Shown here: piece by piece, positions 1 to 6,870 of the stretch
How the letters are laid out: each line of letters opens with the position of its first letter
Position numbering within the stretch: the first letter of the stretch is position 1
Assembly: GCA_023455425.1 (NCBI GenBank)
Contig: JAEYCM010000009.1
Span: 1-34,247 of the forward strand
Reading direction: 5' to 3'
DNA from: Bacillota bacterium
Lineage (GTDB): Bacteria > Bacillota > Clostridia > Christensenellales > CAG-138
DNA length: 34,247 nucleotides
The notes under the pieces: generated by a model
Seen by the model: the letters and a program-made list of their open reading frames with translations, nothing else
Told to the model about the DNA's origin: nothing
Databases searched by the model: none
Translations under genes and position numbers: made by a program

Positions 1-331
1 AACTGTGCCGTTTTTTCTGCAGCGGATATTCCGGCGGGCATTCGCCCAATACGGTCAGCGCCGCCGCCTGTATTTCAAAGGGCTGGGGCGCGTCCGGCGT
101 CAGAACAAGCGTACCCTCCGCCTTGATGGCGCAGCCGGTGGAAAGCGCGCGGCCCAAATCCCGTTCATCGCGCGGGAATACCACCTGCACGGGCTTAAAG
201 CTAGAGCCGTCCACTAGTTCAATAAAGCCAGCGGTCTTTCCTTCGCGCACGGTGCGCGCCCAGCCGTATACGGTGATTGGCCCGGCATACGCCGCGGGAT
301 CGCTGTGTATGAGCCTGAGTTTGTGTTTCAT
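1..331 (-). CDS. asnS: Asparagine-tRNA ligase, N-terminal part (cut by window edge)
   Basis: This is the first 110 codons of asparaginyl-tRNA synthetase, which charges tRNA-Asn with asparagine in the cytosol. The visible part is the anticodon-binding OB fold. Residues 19-35 hold the typical strand ITVYGWARTVREGKTAG, followed by FIELVDGS. The last visible residues, YPLQKKRHS, match the AsnRS/AspRS junction that leads into the catalytic domain, and the AsnRS form fits best. The start is ATG at 329-331, preceded by a GGAGGG Shine-Dalgarno about 8 bases upstream. A candidate extended -10 lies at 418-426. The rest of the gene, including class II motifs 1-3, is outside the window, so integrity cannot be judged. 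A free-standing OB-fold protein is the only real alternative. Confidence 0.88.
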   Translation of the reverse strand, partial: MKHKLRLIHSDPAAYAGPITVYGWARTVREGKTAGFIELVDGSSFKPVQVVFPRDERDLGRALSTGCAIKAEGTLVLTPDAPQPFEIQAAALTVLGECPPEYPLQKKRHS

Positions 332-417
332 GGAATGAACCCTCCATAGAACTGCTTCTTATTGTACGGAACAACGGCGGTATGGGTCGTGCCGTTTCGC
401 GCTCCTTGATTTCTTTG

Positions 418-426
418 AGTATACCA
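418..426 (-). promoter_or_regulatory. Extended -10 promoter candidate for asnS
   Basis: Read on the minus strand this is TGGTATACT, a TGn-extended -10 element. No good -35 is visible at 17 bases. It would give a leader of about 80 nt before asnS. The repeat element at 464-666 lies directly upstream. Confidence 0.5.
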
Positions 427-463
427 CAGCCTGAGCCGGGTAGACAGGGGGCAAGCGGCAAAA

Positions 464-666
464 GGTATCGGTACTTTGAGTACCGACGATTATTTTTTGC
501 TATGGGGAAACCACGTTTCCCCACCCCCCTTCCTTAGGAGCGCCTGTACTCAGGTCAGGGGGCGCGGGGAAGACCGCTCCCGCTATGAAACGAAAAATCT
601 ATCGCGACAGCCTGCAGGCTTAGTGTCTCCCGCCGAAGGCGTGCTGCCGGAGAGGTGGCGATACTT
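464..666. repeat. Intergenic palindromic repeat element, copy 1
   Basis: This roughly 200-bp non-coding element shares its outline with the copy at 33241-33457. It begins GGTATCG, followed by a hairpin TCGGTACT-TTG-AGTACCGA (468-486) and CGACGATTATTTTT. It contains a second hairpin GGGGAAAC-CAC-GTTTCCCC (about 504-522). The central block shares GTACTCAG, GGGGCGCGGGG and CTCCCGCTATGAAA with copy 2. It ends with ATCTATCG, a branched palindromic segment, and GTGGCGATACTT, which is the inverted form of the left end. No transposase is encoded. It resembles a MITE or a REP/BIME-like element, but the family is not one I can name. Confidence 0.7.
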
Positions 667-773
667 TATGTCTTTTATCGATACTTTGCATAATCCGAAA
701 GACTTGAGGCGCAATCTTCTGTTGGGTCTGTCCGCGCAAAACCGCGCATAGCATGTATATGGAGGTGACGCGG

Positions 774-1805
774 ATGAAACCATATATGCCCATGCTGCTT
801 TTGCGCACGCGCCACGCGCATGCGGCGGTGGAGCTCAACGGCAGGCTCATTGGGGAGGCCTCGCCGGAAGGGCATCTTGTGCTGCCTCTTTCTAACGATA
901 CAGAATATTATATTGGCATCTATCCGTTGAGCGACGATGCATACAGCCTGTACCCCGTGGTACGGAAAATCCGGTTTTCGGACGGCGCGCCGCTGCCCTT
1001 ACAGAGCGCGGATGTAGAGCTTTACGCCTGGCCGGACAGCGTCTATGAGGCCATGCTCTCCCCCGGGGTGTTGCCTGTGCAGCCGGTCACGGTGTTTCCC
1101 TATACGGTGGATCAAATCTCGCTGCCGGACGGCTGTATCGCGACACTGTATTATGAGAACGGGCTCAAGTTTGCCGTGGAGGACGGCGTCCGAATCGTAT
1201 ACGGTACCACGCTTTTGGAGGGGCGAACGGGAAGCGTCAGGCTACTAGGAAACCGCATGCTGTGCGTCACGGCGGGGGAAGCGAACCTGCCGGGGGGCGA
1301 CTTACCTTCCGGGTATGGCGGCATGCTGCTGATACTTGACGGGTCTTACCGGGAAAAGCTGCGCATCTCGGGAGATGCGGTGGGCATGCAAAAGGAACAT
1401 GCGGTCAGTTTTACGCGCCTGCCCACGCAGCTAAAGCATGAGCGCAAGGAAATCTACCGCCTGATAGACGGGGAGTACAGCAAAGGGGAAACGAGCCTCG
1501 GCTTCTTTACGCATACGCCTCCCGCGCCGGCCCCGGGCAGGCAGCTTGTGCGCGCGTTTTGCGAGGCTGTGCTGCTGGAGCTTTGGGACGAAGCGCTTTC
1601 CTACCTGACTCCCGCGCTGCAGGAAGGGCTCACACCGGATACCATGCGGCAGTTCTTTGGCGAGTTTACGGGGGTGAGGCTGCCGTTCTCCCGGCAGGAC
1701 AAGGCGATCGGACTTACTTATCCGCCAAAAGACGGCGTGGTGCCCGTGCGGGTGTTCTCCTTCACGTTTGACGGGGATAAAATAGACAACATTACCGAAG
1801 ACTGA
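774..1805 (+). CDS. Uncharacterised protein, 343 aa
   Basis: I do not recognise a family. The 343-residue product has no signal peptide or membrane segment and is therefore probably cytosolic. The N-terminal 250 residues look beta-rich, with repeated hydrophobic strands such as HLVLPLSNDTEYYIGIYPL and GGMLLILDGSYREKLRISGD. About residues 255-343 look more helical and end in an acidic tail (GDKIDNITED). The start at ATG 774 is chosen because GGAGGTGA sits 5 bases upstream; the in-frame ATG at 753 has no ribosome binding site. The gene lies alone between the repeat element at 464-666 and a weak hairpin terminator at 1826-1853. Codon use looks like that of its neighbours, with no sign of transfer. 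Confidence 0.75.
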   Translation: MKPYMPMLLLRTRHAHAAVELNGRLIGEASPEGHLVLPLSNDTEYYIGIYPLSDDAYSLYPVVRKIRFSDGAPLPLQSADVELYAWPDSVYEAMLSPGVLPVQPVTVFPYTVDQISLPDGCIATLYYENGLKFAVEDGVRIVYGTTLLEGRTGSVRLLGNRMLCVTAGEANLPGGDLPSGYGGMLLILDGSYREKLRISGDAVGMQKEHAVSFTRLPTQLKHERKEIYRLIDGEYSKGETSLGFFTHTPPAPAPGRQLVRAFCEAVLLELWDEALSYLTPALQEGLTPDTMRQFFGEFTGVRLPFSRQDKAIGLTYPPKDGVVPVRVFSFTFDGDKIDNITED

Positions 1806-1825
1806 TTGCTCACAAACGGTTCACA

Positions 1826-1853
1826 GGCGCGACGATATGTTGCGCCCGTTTCG
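1826..1853 (+). terminator. Weak terminator hairpin after the 774 gene
   Basis: Stem GGCGCGAC / GTTGCGCC (one G-U pair) with loop GATAT, followed by a poor T tract (CGTTTCG). It overlaps the promoter of the next gene. Confidence 0.45.
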
Positions 1854-1862
1854 TGTTATACT
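1854..1862 (+). promoter_or_regulatory. Extended -10 promoter candidate for the YugP-type gene
   Basis: TGTTATACT is a TGn-extended -10 located 30 bases before the ATG. No clear -35 is seen. Confidence 0.5.
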
Positions 1863-1891
1863 AAAGAAAAAAGCACCAGGGGGGTTTTTCT

Positions 1892-2587
1892 ATGTATTAC
1901 CCTGTATTCGGATACGACAGCACCATATTGCTGGTTATCGGGGCCATGCTCCTCAGCTTGATTGCGCAGGGAGTCGTGCAGCGCACATTCCAGAAGTACG
2001 CTAAAGTCACGGCCAGCGCAAACAAGTCCGCCGCAAGCATCGCAAAAGAGCTCCTGTACCGGGAAGGGAGCACGGTGCAGGTGACGCCGGTGGGCGGGAG
2101 CCTGACGGACCATTTTAATCCCAAGACCAATATTGTGGGCCTGAGCCAGGCCGTGTATGACGAGCGCTCCGTTGCGGCCATCGCAGTCGCCGCGCATGAG
2201 ATCGGGCATGTCATGCAGTATGAACAGGGGTATGTGCCCATTCGCGTGCGCAACGCTATTCTGCCTGTCGCAAGCTTCGGTTCGCAGGCCGCGCCATGGA
2301 TCGTCATTGCGGGCCTGTTGTTCAGCAACTACAACCTCGCGATACTGGGCGTTATCCTGTTTGGCGCCATGCTTCTTTTCCAGGTGGTGACGCTTCCGGT
2401 AGAGTTTAATGCCTCAAGCCGCGCAATTGAAATGCTCACTTCCGGCGGATATCTTAGTTATGAGGAAGTGCCGCAGGCCAAAAAGGTGCTGCGCGCTGCT
2501 GCGTTCACCTATGTGGTGGCAGCCTTGGCCAGTTTAGCGAACTTTCTCAGGCTGTTGAGCATCGCCAACCGCAGCCGCAGGGACTAA
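1892..2587 (+). CDS. Zinc-dependent membrane protease, YugP family
   Basis: This 231-residue integral membrane protein carries the zinc metalloprotease motif HEIGH at residues 102-106, inside VAAHEIGHVMQYEQGY. That motif and the overall arrangement match the YugP (Zn_peptidase_2) family of Bacillota. There is an N-terminal membrane segment at about residues 9-28, two more in the region 125-175, and one near the C-terminus. The family's third zinc ligand is expected downstream; the conserved LPVEFNASSRA segment near 166-176 fits that role. The substrate is unknown for the family. The ATG at 1892 follows a G-rich Shine-Dalgarno (AGGGGGG) about 9 bases upstream. The length is usual for the family. 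It is monocistronic, with its own promoter and a strong terminator at 2615-2659. Confidence 0.88.
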   Translation: MYYPVFGYDSTILLVIGAMLLSLIAQGVVQRTFQKYAKVTASANKSAASIAKELLYREGSTVQVTPVGGSLTDHFNPKTNIVGLSQAVYDERSVAAIAVAAHEIGHVMQYEQGYVPIRVRNAILPVASFGSQAAPWIVIAGLLFSNYNLAILGVILFGAMLLFQVVTLPVEFNASSRAIEMLTSGGYLSYEEVPQAKKVLRAAAFTYVVAALASLANFLRLLSIANRSRRD

Positions 2588-2614
2588 AATCAAGGGCAGG
2601 CTTAAGCAATGCAA

Positions 2615-2659
2615 TGCCGTCACGGCCAGACAGAAAACCTGTGACGGCATATTTTTTTT
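2615..2659 (+). terminator. Rho-independent terminator after the YugP-type gene
   Basis: Perfect 9-bp stem TGCCGTCAC / GTGACGGCA with a 17-nt loop, followed by AT and eight T residues. Confidence 0.85.
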
Positions 2660-2686
2660 GTAAACAGCAGGCGTATCGGCTATAAT
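2658..2686 (+). promoter_or_regulatory. Sigma-A promoter for the degV pair
   Basis: TTGTAA, 17-bp spacer, perfect TATAAT. It directly follows the T tract of the preceding terminator and lies about 33 bases before the first degV-like ATG. Confidence 0.8.
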
Positions 2687-2718
2687 GATAGCATCAGCCT
2701 GCAAAAAGAGGTGCGATT

Positions 2719-3591
2719 ATGAGCCGGGATAGCGCCTATGTACTCTTTACGGATACCAGCGCAGATATGCCCTGGGGCAGCGCAAAGCAGCAGCAGATTG
2801 AGCTTGCGCATCTTCATTACAAAATGGACGACACCGCGTATACCTATGATCTCGGGCGCGAAACCGATCTTTCCGCTTTCTATTTCGCCATGCGCAACGG
2901 TACCGCGGTAAGCACCATCCCGGTGCTGCCCGAGGCATTTATTTCGCTGTGGGAGCCGCACCTGATCGCGGGGCAGGATATCCTCATGCTTACGCTTTCC
3001 AGGCATTTGAGCCGCACGTTCGTTGCGGCCCAGCACGCGCGCGAGGATCTCATTGCGCGCTACCCCATGCGCAGGATCGTGGTGGTGGATACCCTCTGCT
3101 GCGCCGCGGCGCAGGGCATGCTCGTGTTTGAGGCCGCGTTCATGCGGCGGGACGGCAAAAGCATCGATGAAGTTGCAAAGTGGGTGGTGGAGAACCGCCG
3201 TTATGTCAACGCCCTGCTGCTGCCGCAGGATACCAGGTGGCTGCGCGCCGGGGGGTTCTATGAAGGCGGGGCGATCGGGGAACTGATGGGCCGCCGGGTC
3301 ATACTGCGGATGGACGCAAACGGCCTGCCGGTCCCGGAAGCAAAGGCCCGTAATGAGGAAGAAGCGCTTCATGCCCTGGTGGAGAGCGCAGAGAGGCTGG
3401 GCTATGCGCTCAATAAACAGGTGGTGGGCGTTACGCATGCGGATGCGCCGGAGCTGGCAAAAAGGCTAAGCGAACTGCTTCTGGAAGCGGGGTGTGCGGA
3501 CGCAACCGTTCTCCCCATGGGTCCCATCTGCGGCAGCTACATAGGACCCGGCGCTGTGGGCGTCGCGTTCTTTGGCAGCAGCAGGCAGTGA
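2719..3591 (+). CDS. DegV-family protein, divergent paralogue
   Basis: This is a 290-residue DegV/FakB-fold protein. FakB proteins hold a fatty acid for phosphorylation by the kinase FakA. The fold is visible from YVLFTDTSADMPWG at the N-terminus, TYDLGRETDLSAFYFAMRNG in the middle, VVVDTLCCAAAQGMLVFEAA and the C-terminal GPICGSYIGPGAVGVAFFG. The ligand-site segments are unusual. The family LSGT motif reads LSRT, and the KRGGR segment that lines the lipid pocket reads RAGGFYEGG. Identity with the next gene is clear, so the two are tandem paralogues separated by a 37-base gap. The start is ATG 2719 with AGAGGTG 5 bases upstream. It may bind a different ligand or none. No fakA-like kinase gene is in the window. 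Confidence 0.85.
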   Translation: MSRDSAYVLFTDTSADMPWGSAKQQQIELAHLHYKMDDTAYTYDLGRETDLSAFYFAMRNGTAVSTIPVLPEAFISLWEPHLIAGQDILMLTLSRHLSRTFVAAQHAREDLIARYPMRRIVVVDTLCCAAAQGMLVFEAAFMRRDGKSIDEVAKWVVENRRYVNALLLPQDTRWLRAGGFYEGGAIGELMGRRVILRMDANGLPVPEAKARNEEEALHALVESAERLGYALNKQVVGVTHADAPELAKRLSELLLEAGCADATVLPMGPICGSYIGPGAVGVAFFGSSRQ

Positions 3592-3628
3592 GGCCGACAG
3601 AACAATCAATAAAAAGGAGGGCCTGCCG

Positions 3629-4516
3629 ATGGATAAGAACTTTGTCATTACAACGGAGTCCAATTCCGAACTCCCGTTTTCCTGGGAGGACCGGACGGGC
3701 GTAGGCGTGCTGCGCATGCCTTACACGATCAACGGCGTGGAACTTACCTATGATCTCGGGCGGGAGACCGATATCCCCGCATTTTATGAGAAAATGCGAA
3801 ACGGCGCAAGCGTGATCACTGCCCAGCGCAACCCCAACGAAATTATTGAATATTTTGAACCGTTTTTACAACTGGGCAAGGATATTTTGCACATCGCGTT
3901 TTCATCGGCACTGTCCGGCACGTTCCAGAACGAGGTGGCCGCGGCGCAGGAGTTAAAAGAAAAGTATCCCGAGCGCCGCATCGAGCTTGTGGATACTTTG
4001 GCCATTTCCGCTCCTCTTGCCCTGCTGGTGGAAGAAGCCACCCGCATGCAGGAAGCAGGGCATACGCTTGATGAGATACGGGATTGGGTGGAAGCGAACA
4101 AGCAGCGCGCCTGTGTACTCTTTACGGTGGATAACCTTGAATATCTCAAGCGCGGAGGCCGACTGAGCGGCGCCGCCGCCTTCTTTGGCACTGTGCTTGA
4201 AATCAAGCCCGTGCTGTATGAAAGCCCGGAAGGACAGCTGGTGCCTCTGGAAAAGATCAAGGGCCGCAAGCGCGCGCTTAAGTTCCTGGTGGACCGCTGC
4301 GCCGCTACCATTGACCGGCCGGAGGAGCAGGAGATCACCATCTGCCAGGCGGATTGCATGGACGAAGCGCTTGCACTTGGGGAGATGCTCAAAGAAGCCG
4401 TATCGCCCAAGGGCGTGCGCATCAACCCCATTGGTCCCGTGATTGGCTGCCACTGCGGACCGGGCTCGCTTGCGGTCTGCTATTTTGGGAAGAGCCGCGC
4501 CATGATCAAGGAGTAG
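3629..4516 (+). CDS. DegV-family fatty-acid-binding protein (FakB-like)
   Basis: This 295-residue member of the DegV/FakB family probably presents a fatty acid to the FakA kinase to form acyl phosphate for phospholipid synthesis. The canonical motifs are present: SSALSGTFQNEVAAAQ near residue 95, VDTLAISAPLALLVEEA near 125, the pocket segment YLKRGGRLSGAAAFFGT near 173-189, and the C-terminal GPVIGCHCGPGSLAVCYFG. The usual TSQP-like N-terminal loop reads TAQRNP. The ATG at 3629 is chosen because AGGAGGG lies 7 bases upstream; the longer in-frame start at 3572 lies inside the previous gene and lacks a ribosome binding site. It is probably co-transcribed with the divergent paralogue upstream. 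Confidence 0.9.
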   Translation: MDKNFVITTESNSELPFSWEDRTGVGVLRMPYTINGVELTYDLGRETDIPAFYEKMRNGASVITAQRNPNEIIEYFEPFLQLGKDILHIAFSSALSGTFQNEVAAAQELKEKYPERRIELVDTLAISAPLALLVEEATRMQEAGHTLDEIRDWVEANKQRACVLFTVDNLEYLKRGGRLSGAAAFFGTVLEIKPVLYESPEGQLVPLEKIKGRKRALKFLVDRCAATIDRPEEQEITICQADCMDEALALGEMLKEAVSPKGVRINPIGPVIGCHCGPGSLAVCYFGKSRAMIKE

Positions 4517-4581
4517 CGCGGAACACCTTCGGGAATGATATGTTTTACTTGTCATAATCCAAATTACAAAGGACTTATTAT

Positions 4582-6198
4582 ATGAAGCTTGCATTTTTCG
4601 GCGCGGCGCGCACGGTGACCGGTTCCTGCCACCTGCTTTCCTGGGAGGGCGGCAAGCTGCTGGTGGATTGCGGCATGCGCCAGGGCGCGGACGCAAAGGG
4701 CATTTACGGGGAGGATACGTTCCCGTTTGATCCTTTAGAAATCAGCGCGGTGGTGCTTACCCACGCGCACATCGATCACAGCGGGCTATTGCCGTTGCTT
4801 GTCAAGCGCGGGTTTTCCGGCCCCATTCTCTGTACGGAAGCGACAGCGCAGCTTTGCACCATCATGCTGCCGGACAGCGCGCATATCCAGATGCAGGAGG
4901 CCGAGTGGCAGACAAGGAAAAACCTGCGCGCGGGCAAGCCCGCCGTAGAGCCGCTCTACGATATTGACGATGCGCAGAACGCGCTCAAGCTTTACCGCGG
5001 CATTTCCTACGATGAAGCGGTGCAGCTTTTTCCCGGCATCAAGGTCCGCTTAAAAAACATTGGCCATCTGTTGGGCTCCGCCGCCGCGGAAATCTGGGTG
5101 ACGGAAGGCGAAAAGACCAGCAAGGTGGTGTTTTCCGGCGACGTCGGCCGGGGGGACAGGCCCATATTGGAGGACCCGGAGCCCATTGGCGAAGCGGACT
5201 TTGTGGTCATGGAGGGCACCTACGGCGACCGCGAGCATGAAGTCAGCACCGAAGAAGACAAGGAAGCGGAGCTGGTGGAAGCGTTCCGCGCGGCGCTCGC
5301 GCGCGGCGGAAACATCGTCATTCCCTCGTTCGCCGTGGGCAGGACGCAGGAGTTGTTATACTACATCAAGCGCATCATGCTAAAAGGCAGGCTGCCCGCG
5401 CTCAACCATGTGCCGGTGTATATCGATAGTCCCTTGGGCATTGAAGCCACGAAAATTTATGAGCGCAGCGCCGAGGGTTATTACGACGAAGAGGCGCAGG
5501 AGATGGCGAAGTCCGGTTCGCCGTTTGATTTTCCCACCCTGCGCGTGGCGCAGACGGCGGAGGAATCGAAGCTTATCAACGACGATAAGGCCGGCAAGAT
5601 CATCATTTCCTCCTCCGGCATGGCGGACGCCGGGCGTATCCGCCACCACCTCAAGCACAACCTCTACCGCGCGGACAGCACCGTGCTGTTTGTGGGCTAC
5701 CAGGCGGTGGGCACACTGGGGCGGATGCTTGTGGACGGCGCCAAGAAGGTAAAGCTTTTCGGCGAAGAGGTGCGCGTCAACGCCAACATCGTGCAGATCG
5801 AAGGGTTCTCCGGCCATGCCGGAAAATCGGAGCTTATTGATTGGCTTGGCGGTATCTCCCCCAAGCCGCAGAAGATATTCCTGATACACGGGGAAGAGGA
5901 AACGCTCCTTTCCTTCCAAGGGACGCTTCAATCAAAAGGCTATGCCGCGGTTGTGCCGCATTTAGGCGAATGGTATGAGCTCGAGCGCGCAGGCGAAGTC
6001 GCCGCTGTGACCGTACAGCCGGAGGCCGTGGATATCAAGGGCCGGGCGTATGGCTACAAGCTGCAGGAACAGCTGCGTGCGCTGCAGGCGCTTGTTGAGC
6101 GCAGCCTTGCTCGCCGCTCGCCGGATATGCCATTAAAGCTAACGATTTTGGAAGCCGATCTGAAAACGCTTACGGAAAAGTGGGAAGGCTTGATCTAA
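4582..6198 (+). CDS. MBL-fold beta-CASP metallo-hydrolase (RNA-processing type)
   Basis: This 538-residue protein belongs to the metallo-beta-lactamase fold family with a beta-CASP insert, the group of CPSF-73-like and RNase J-like nucleases. Motif 2 is THAHIDHSG at residues 60-68. Later histidine and aspartate ligands are seen in IGHLLGSAAAE and FSGDVGRGDRP. The beta-CASP part includes PSFAVGRTQELLYYI and the RMMBL end carries IEGFSGHAGKSELIDWL and KIFLIHGEEETL. It is therefore likely a zinc-dependent RNA hydrolase in the cytosol, but a specific substrate cannot be assigned. The start ATG 4582 follows AAAGGA at 8 bases. The stop codon touches a five-hairpin array. It is not RNase J itself, whose N-terminal domain order differs. 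Confidence 0.88.
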   Translation: MKLAFFGAARTVTGSCHLLSWEGGKLLVDCGMRQGADAKGIYGEDTFPFDPLEISAVVLTHAHIDHSGLLPLLVKRGFSGPILCTEATAQLCTIMLPDSAHIQMQEAEWQTRKNLRAGKPAVEPLYDIDDAQNALKLYRGISYDEAVQLFPGIKVRLKNIGHLLGSAAAEIWVTEGEKTSKVVFSGDVGRGDRPILEDPEPIGEADFVVMEGTYGDREHEVSTEEDKEAELVEAFRAALARGGNIVIPSFAVGRTQELLYYIKRIMLKGRLPALNHVPVYIDSPLGIEATKIYERSAEGYYDEEAQEMAKSGSPFDFPTLRVAQTAEESKLINDDKAGKIIISSSGMADAGRIRHHLKHNLYRADSTVLFVGYQAVGTLGRMLVDGAKKVKLFGEEVRVNANIVQIEGFSGHAGKSELIDWLGGISPKPQKIFLIHGEEETLLSFQGTLQSKGYAAVVPHLGEWYELERAGEVAAVTVQPEAVDIKGRAYGYKLQEQLRALQALVERSLARRSPDMPLKLTILEADLKTLTEKWEGLI

Positions 6199-6349
6199 AG
6201 ATTTGGAGGCGCTGCCTCCAAATCTTCGTTTAGGGCCGTAACGGCCCTAAACACCCATTTTAGAAACGCCCTAGCTAGGGCGTTTCCATGGGAAAGGAAT
6301 TCCCAAGGGACATGTCTCTTGGGTGGGGTGATAGGGGCTTTGCCCCTAT
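6199..6349. repeat. Array of five consecutive hairpins
   Basis: Five near-perfect inverted repeats follow one another. 1: AGATTTGGAGGC / GCCTCCAAATCT, loop GCT (6199-6225). 2: GTTTAGGGCCG / CGGCCCTAAAC, loop TAA (6228-6252). 3: GAAACGCCCTAG / CTAGGGCGTTTC with no loop (6263-6286). 4: CCCAAGGGACA / TGTCTCTTGGG (6302-6323). 5: ATAGGGGC / GCCCCTAT, loop TTT (6331-6349). The first begins one base after the metallo-hydrolase stop codon and could act as a weak terminator. The last ends 20 bases before mogA. The piece TTTTAGAAACGC is shared with the repeat copy at 33241-33457. Confidence 0.8.
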
Positions 6350-6369
6350 AAAATCAACAGGAGGAGACC

Positions 6370-6867
6370 ATGCAGCCTATCCGAGCCGCCATTCTGATTT
6401 TAAGCGACAAAGGATTTCGCGGGGAACGCGAAGACAAAAGTGGCCCCGCGCTCAAAGAGATTTTAGAGGGCCATGCCGAGGTCGTGTCCGTCACGCTTCT
6501 GCCGGATGAAAAAGAGGAGATCGCGGACTACCTTCGGAACGTCTGTAACGCGGGGGAAGCAGACGTCATATTCACCAGCGGCGGCACTGGGTTTGCCCCG
6601 CGGGACGTTACGCCGGAGGCTACGTTAAGTGTGGTGGAACGTTTGGCGCCGGGCATCCCCGAGGCTATGCGCGCATACAGCATGCTAAAGACCAACCGCG
6701 CTATGCTTTCAAGAGCTGTGGCGGGCATACGCGGGCGGACACTGATTGTCAACCTTCCCGGCAGCCCCAAGGCGGTAACGGAATGCATGGAGGTCGTGCT
6801 TCCTGTGCTTGCCCATGCGGTGGAAACGCTGCGCGGAGATACCTACGAGTGCGCGCGCCCGCAGTAA
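6370..6867 (+). CDS. mogA: MogA/MoaB-type molybdopterin adenylyltransferase
   Basis: This 165-residue MoCF-fold protein probably adenylylates molybdopterin before molybdenum insertion. The family motifs are visible: ILSDKGFRGEREDKSGPAL at the N-terminus, the GGTGFAPRDVTPEAT loop near residues 72-86, and IVNLPGSPKAV near 124-134 for molybdopterin binding. The length is normal for the MogA/MoaB group. The ATG at 6370 follows an AGGAGGAG Shine-Dalgarno at 3 bases. The gene faces the molybdate transport operon on the other strand, and the two stop codons are only 3 bases apart with no terminator between them. Both sides could therefore read into each other. MoaB as an alternative name cannot be excluded. 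Confidence 0.88.
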   Translation: MQPIRAAILILSDKGFRGEREDKSGPALKEILEGHAEVVSVTLLPDEKEEIADYLRNVCNAGEADVIFTSGGTGFAPRDVTPEATLSVVERLAPGIPEAMRAYSMLKTNRAMLSRAVAGIRGRTLIVNLPGSPKAVTECMEVVLPVLAHAVETLRGDTYECARPQ

Positions 6868-6870
6868 GCC

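Larger units (their letters stand above)
332..773. other. Gene-free stretch between divergent asnS and the 774 gene
   Basis: No credible gene lies here. The stretch holds the asnS leader and promoter candidate (332-426), a short unassigned segment, and the palindromic repeat element at 464-666. After the element the segment CGATACTTT occurs twice (659-667 and 679-687). No convincing sigma-A promoter for the plus-strand gene at 774 was found, so it may start inside or just after the element. Confidence 0.6.

Noticed and set aside
476..751. 91-codon frame within the left repeat element
   Set aside because: It lies over the palindromes of the repeat, and the corresponding region of copy 2 keeps no such frame.
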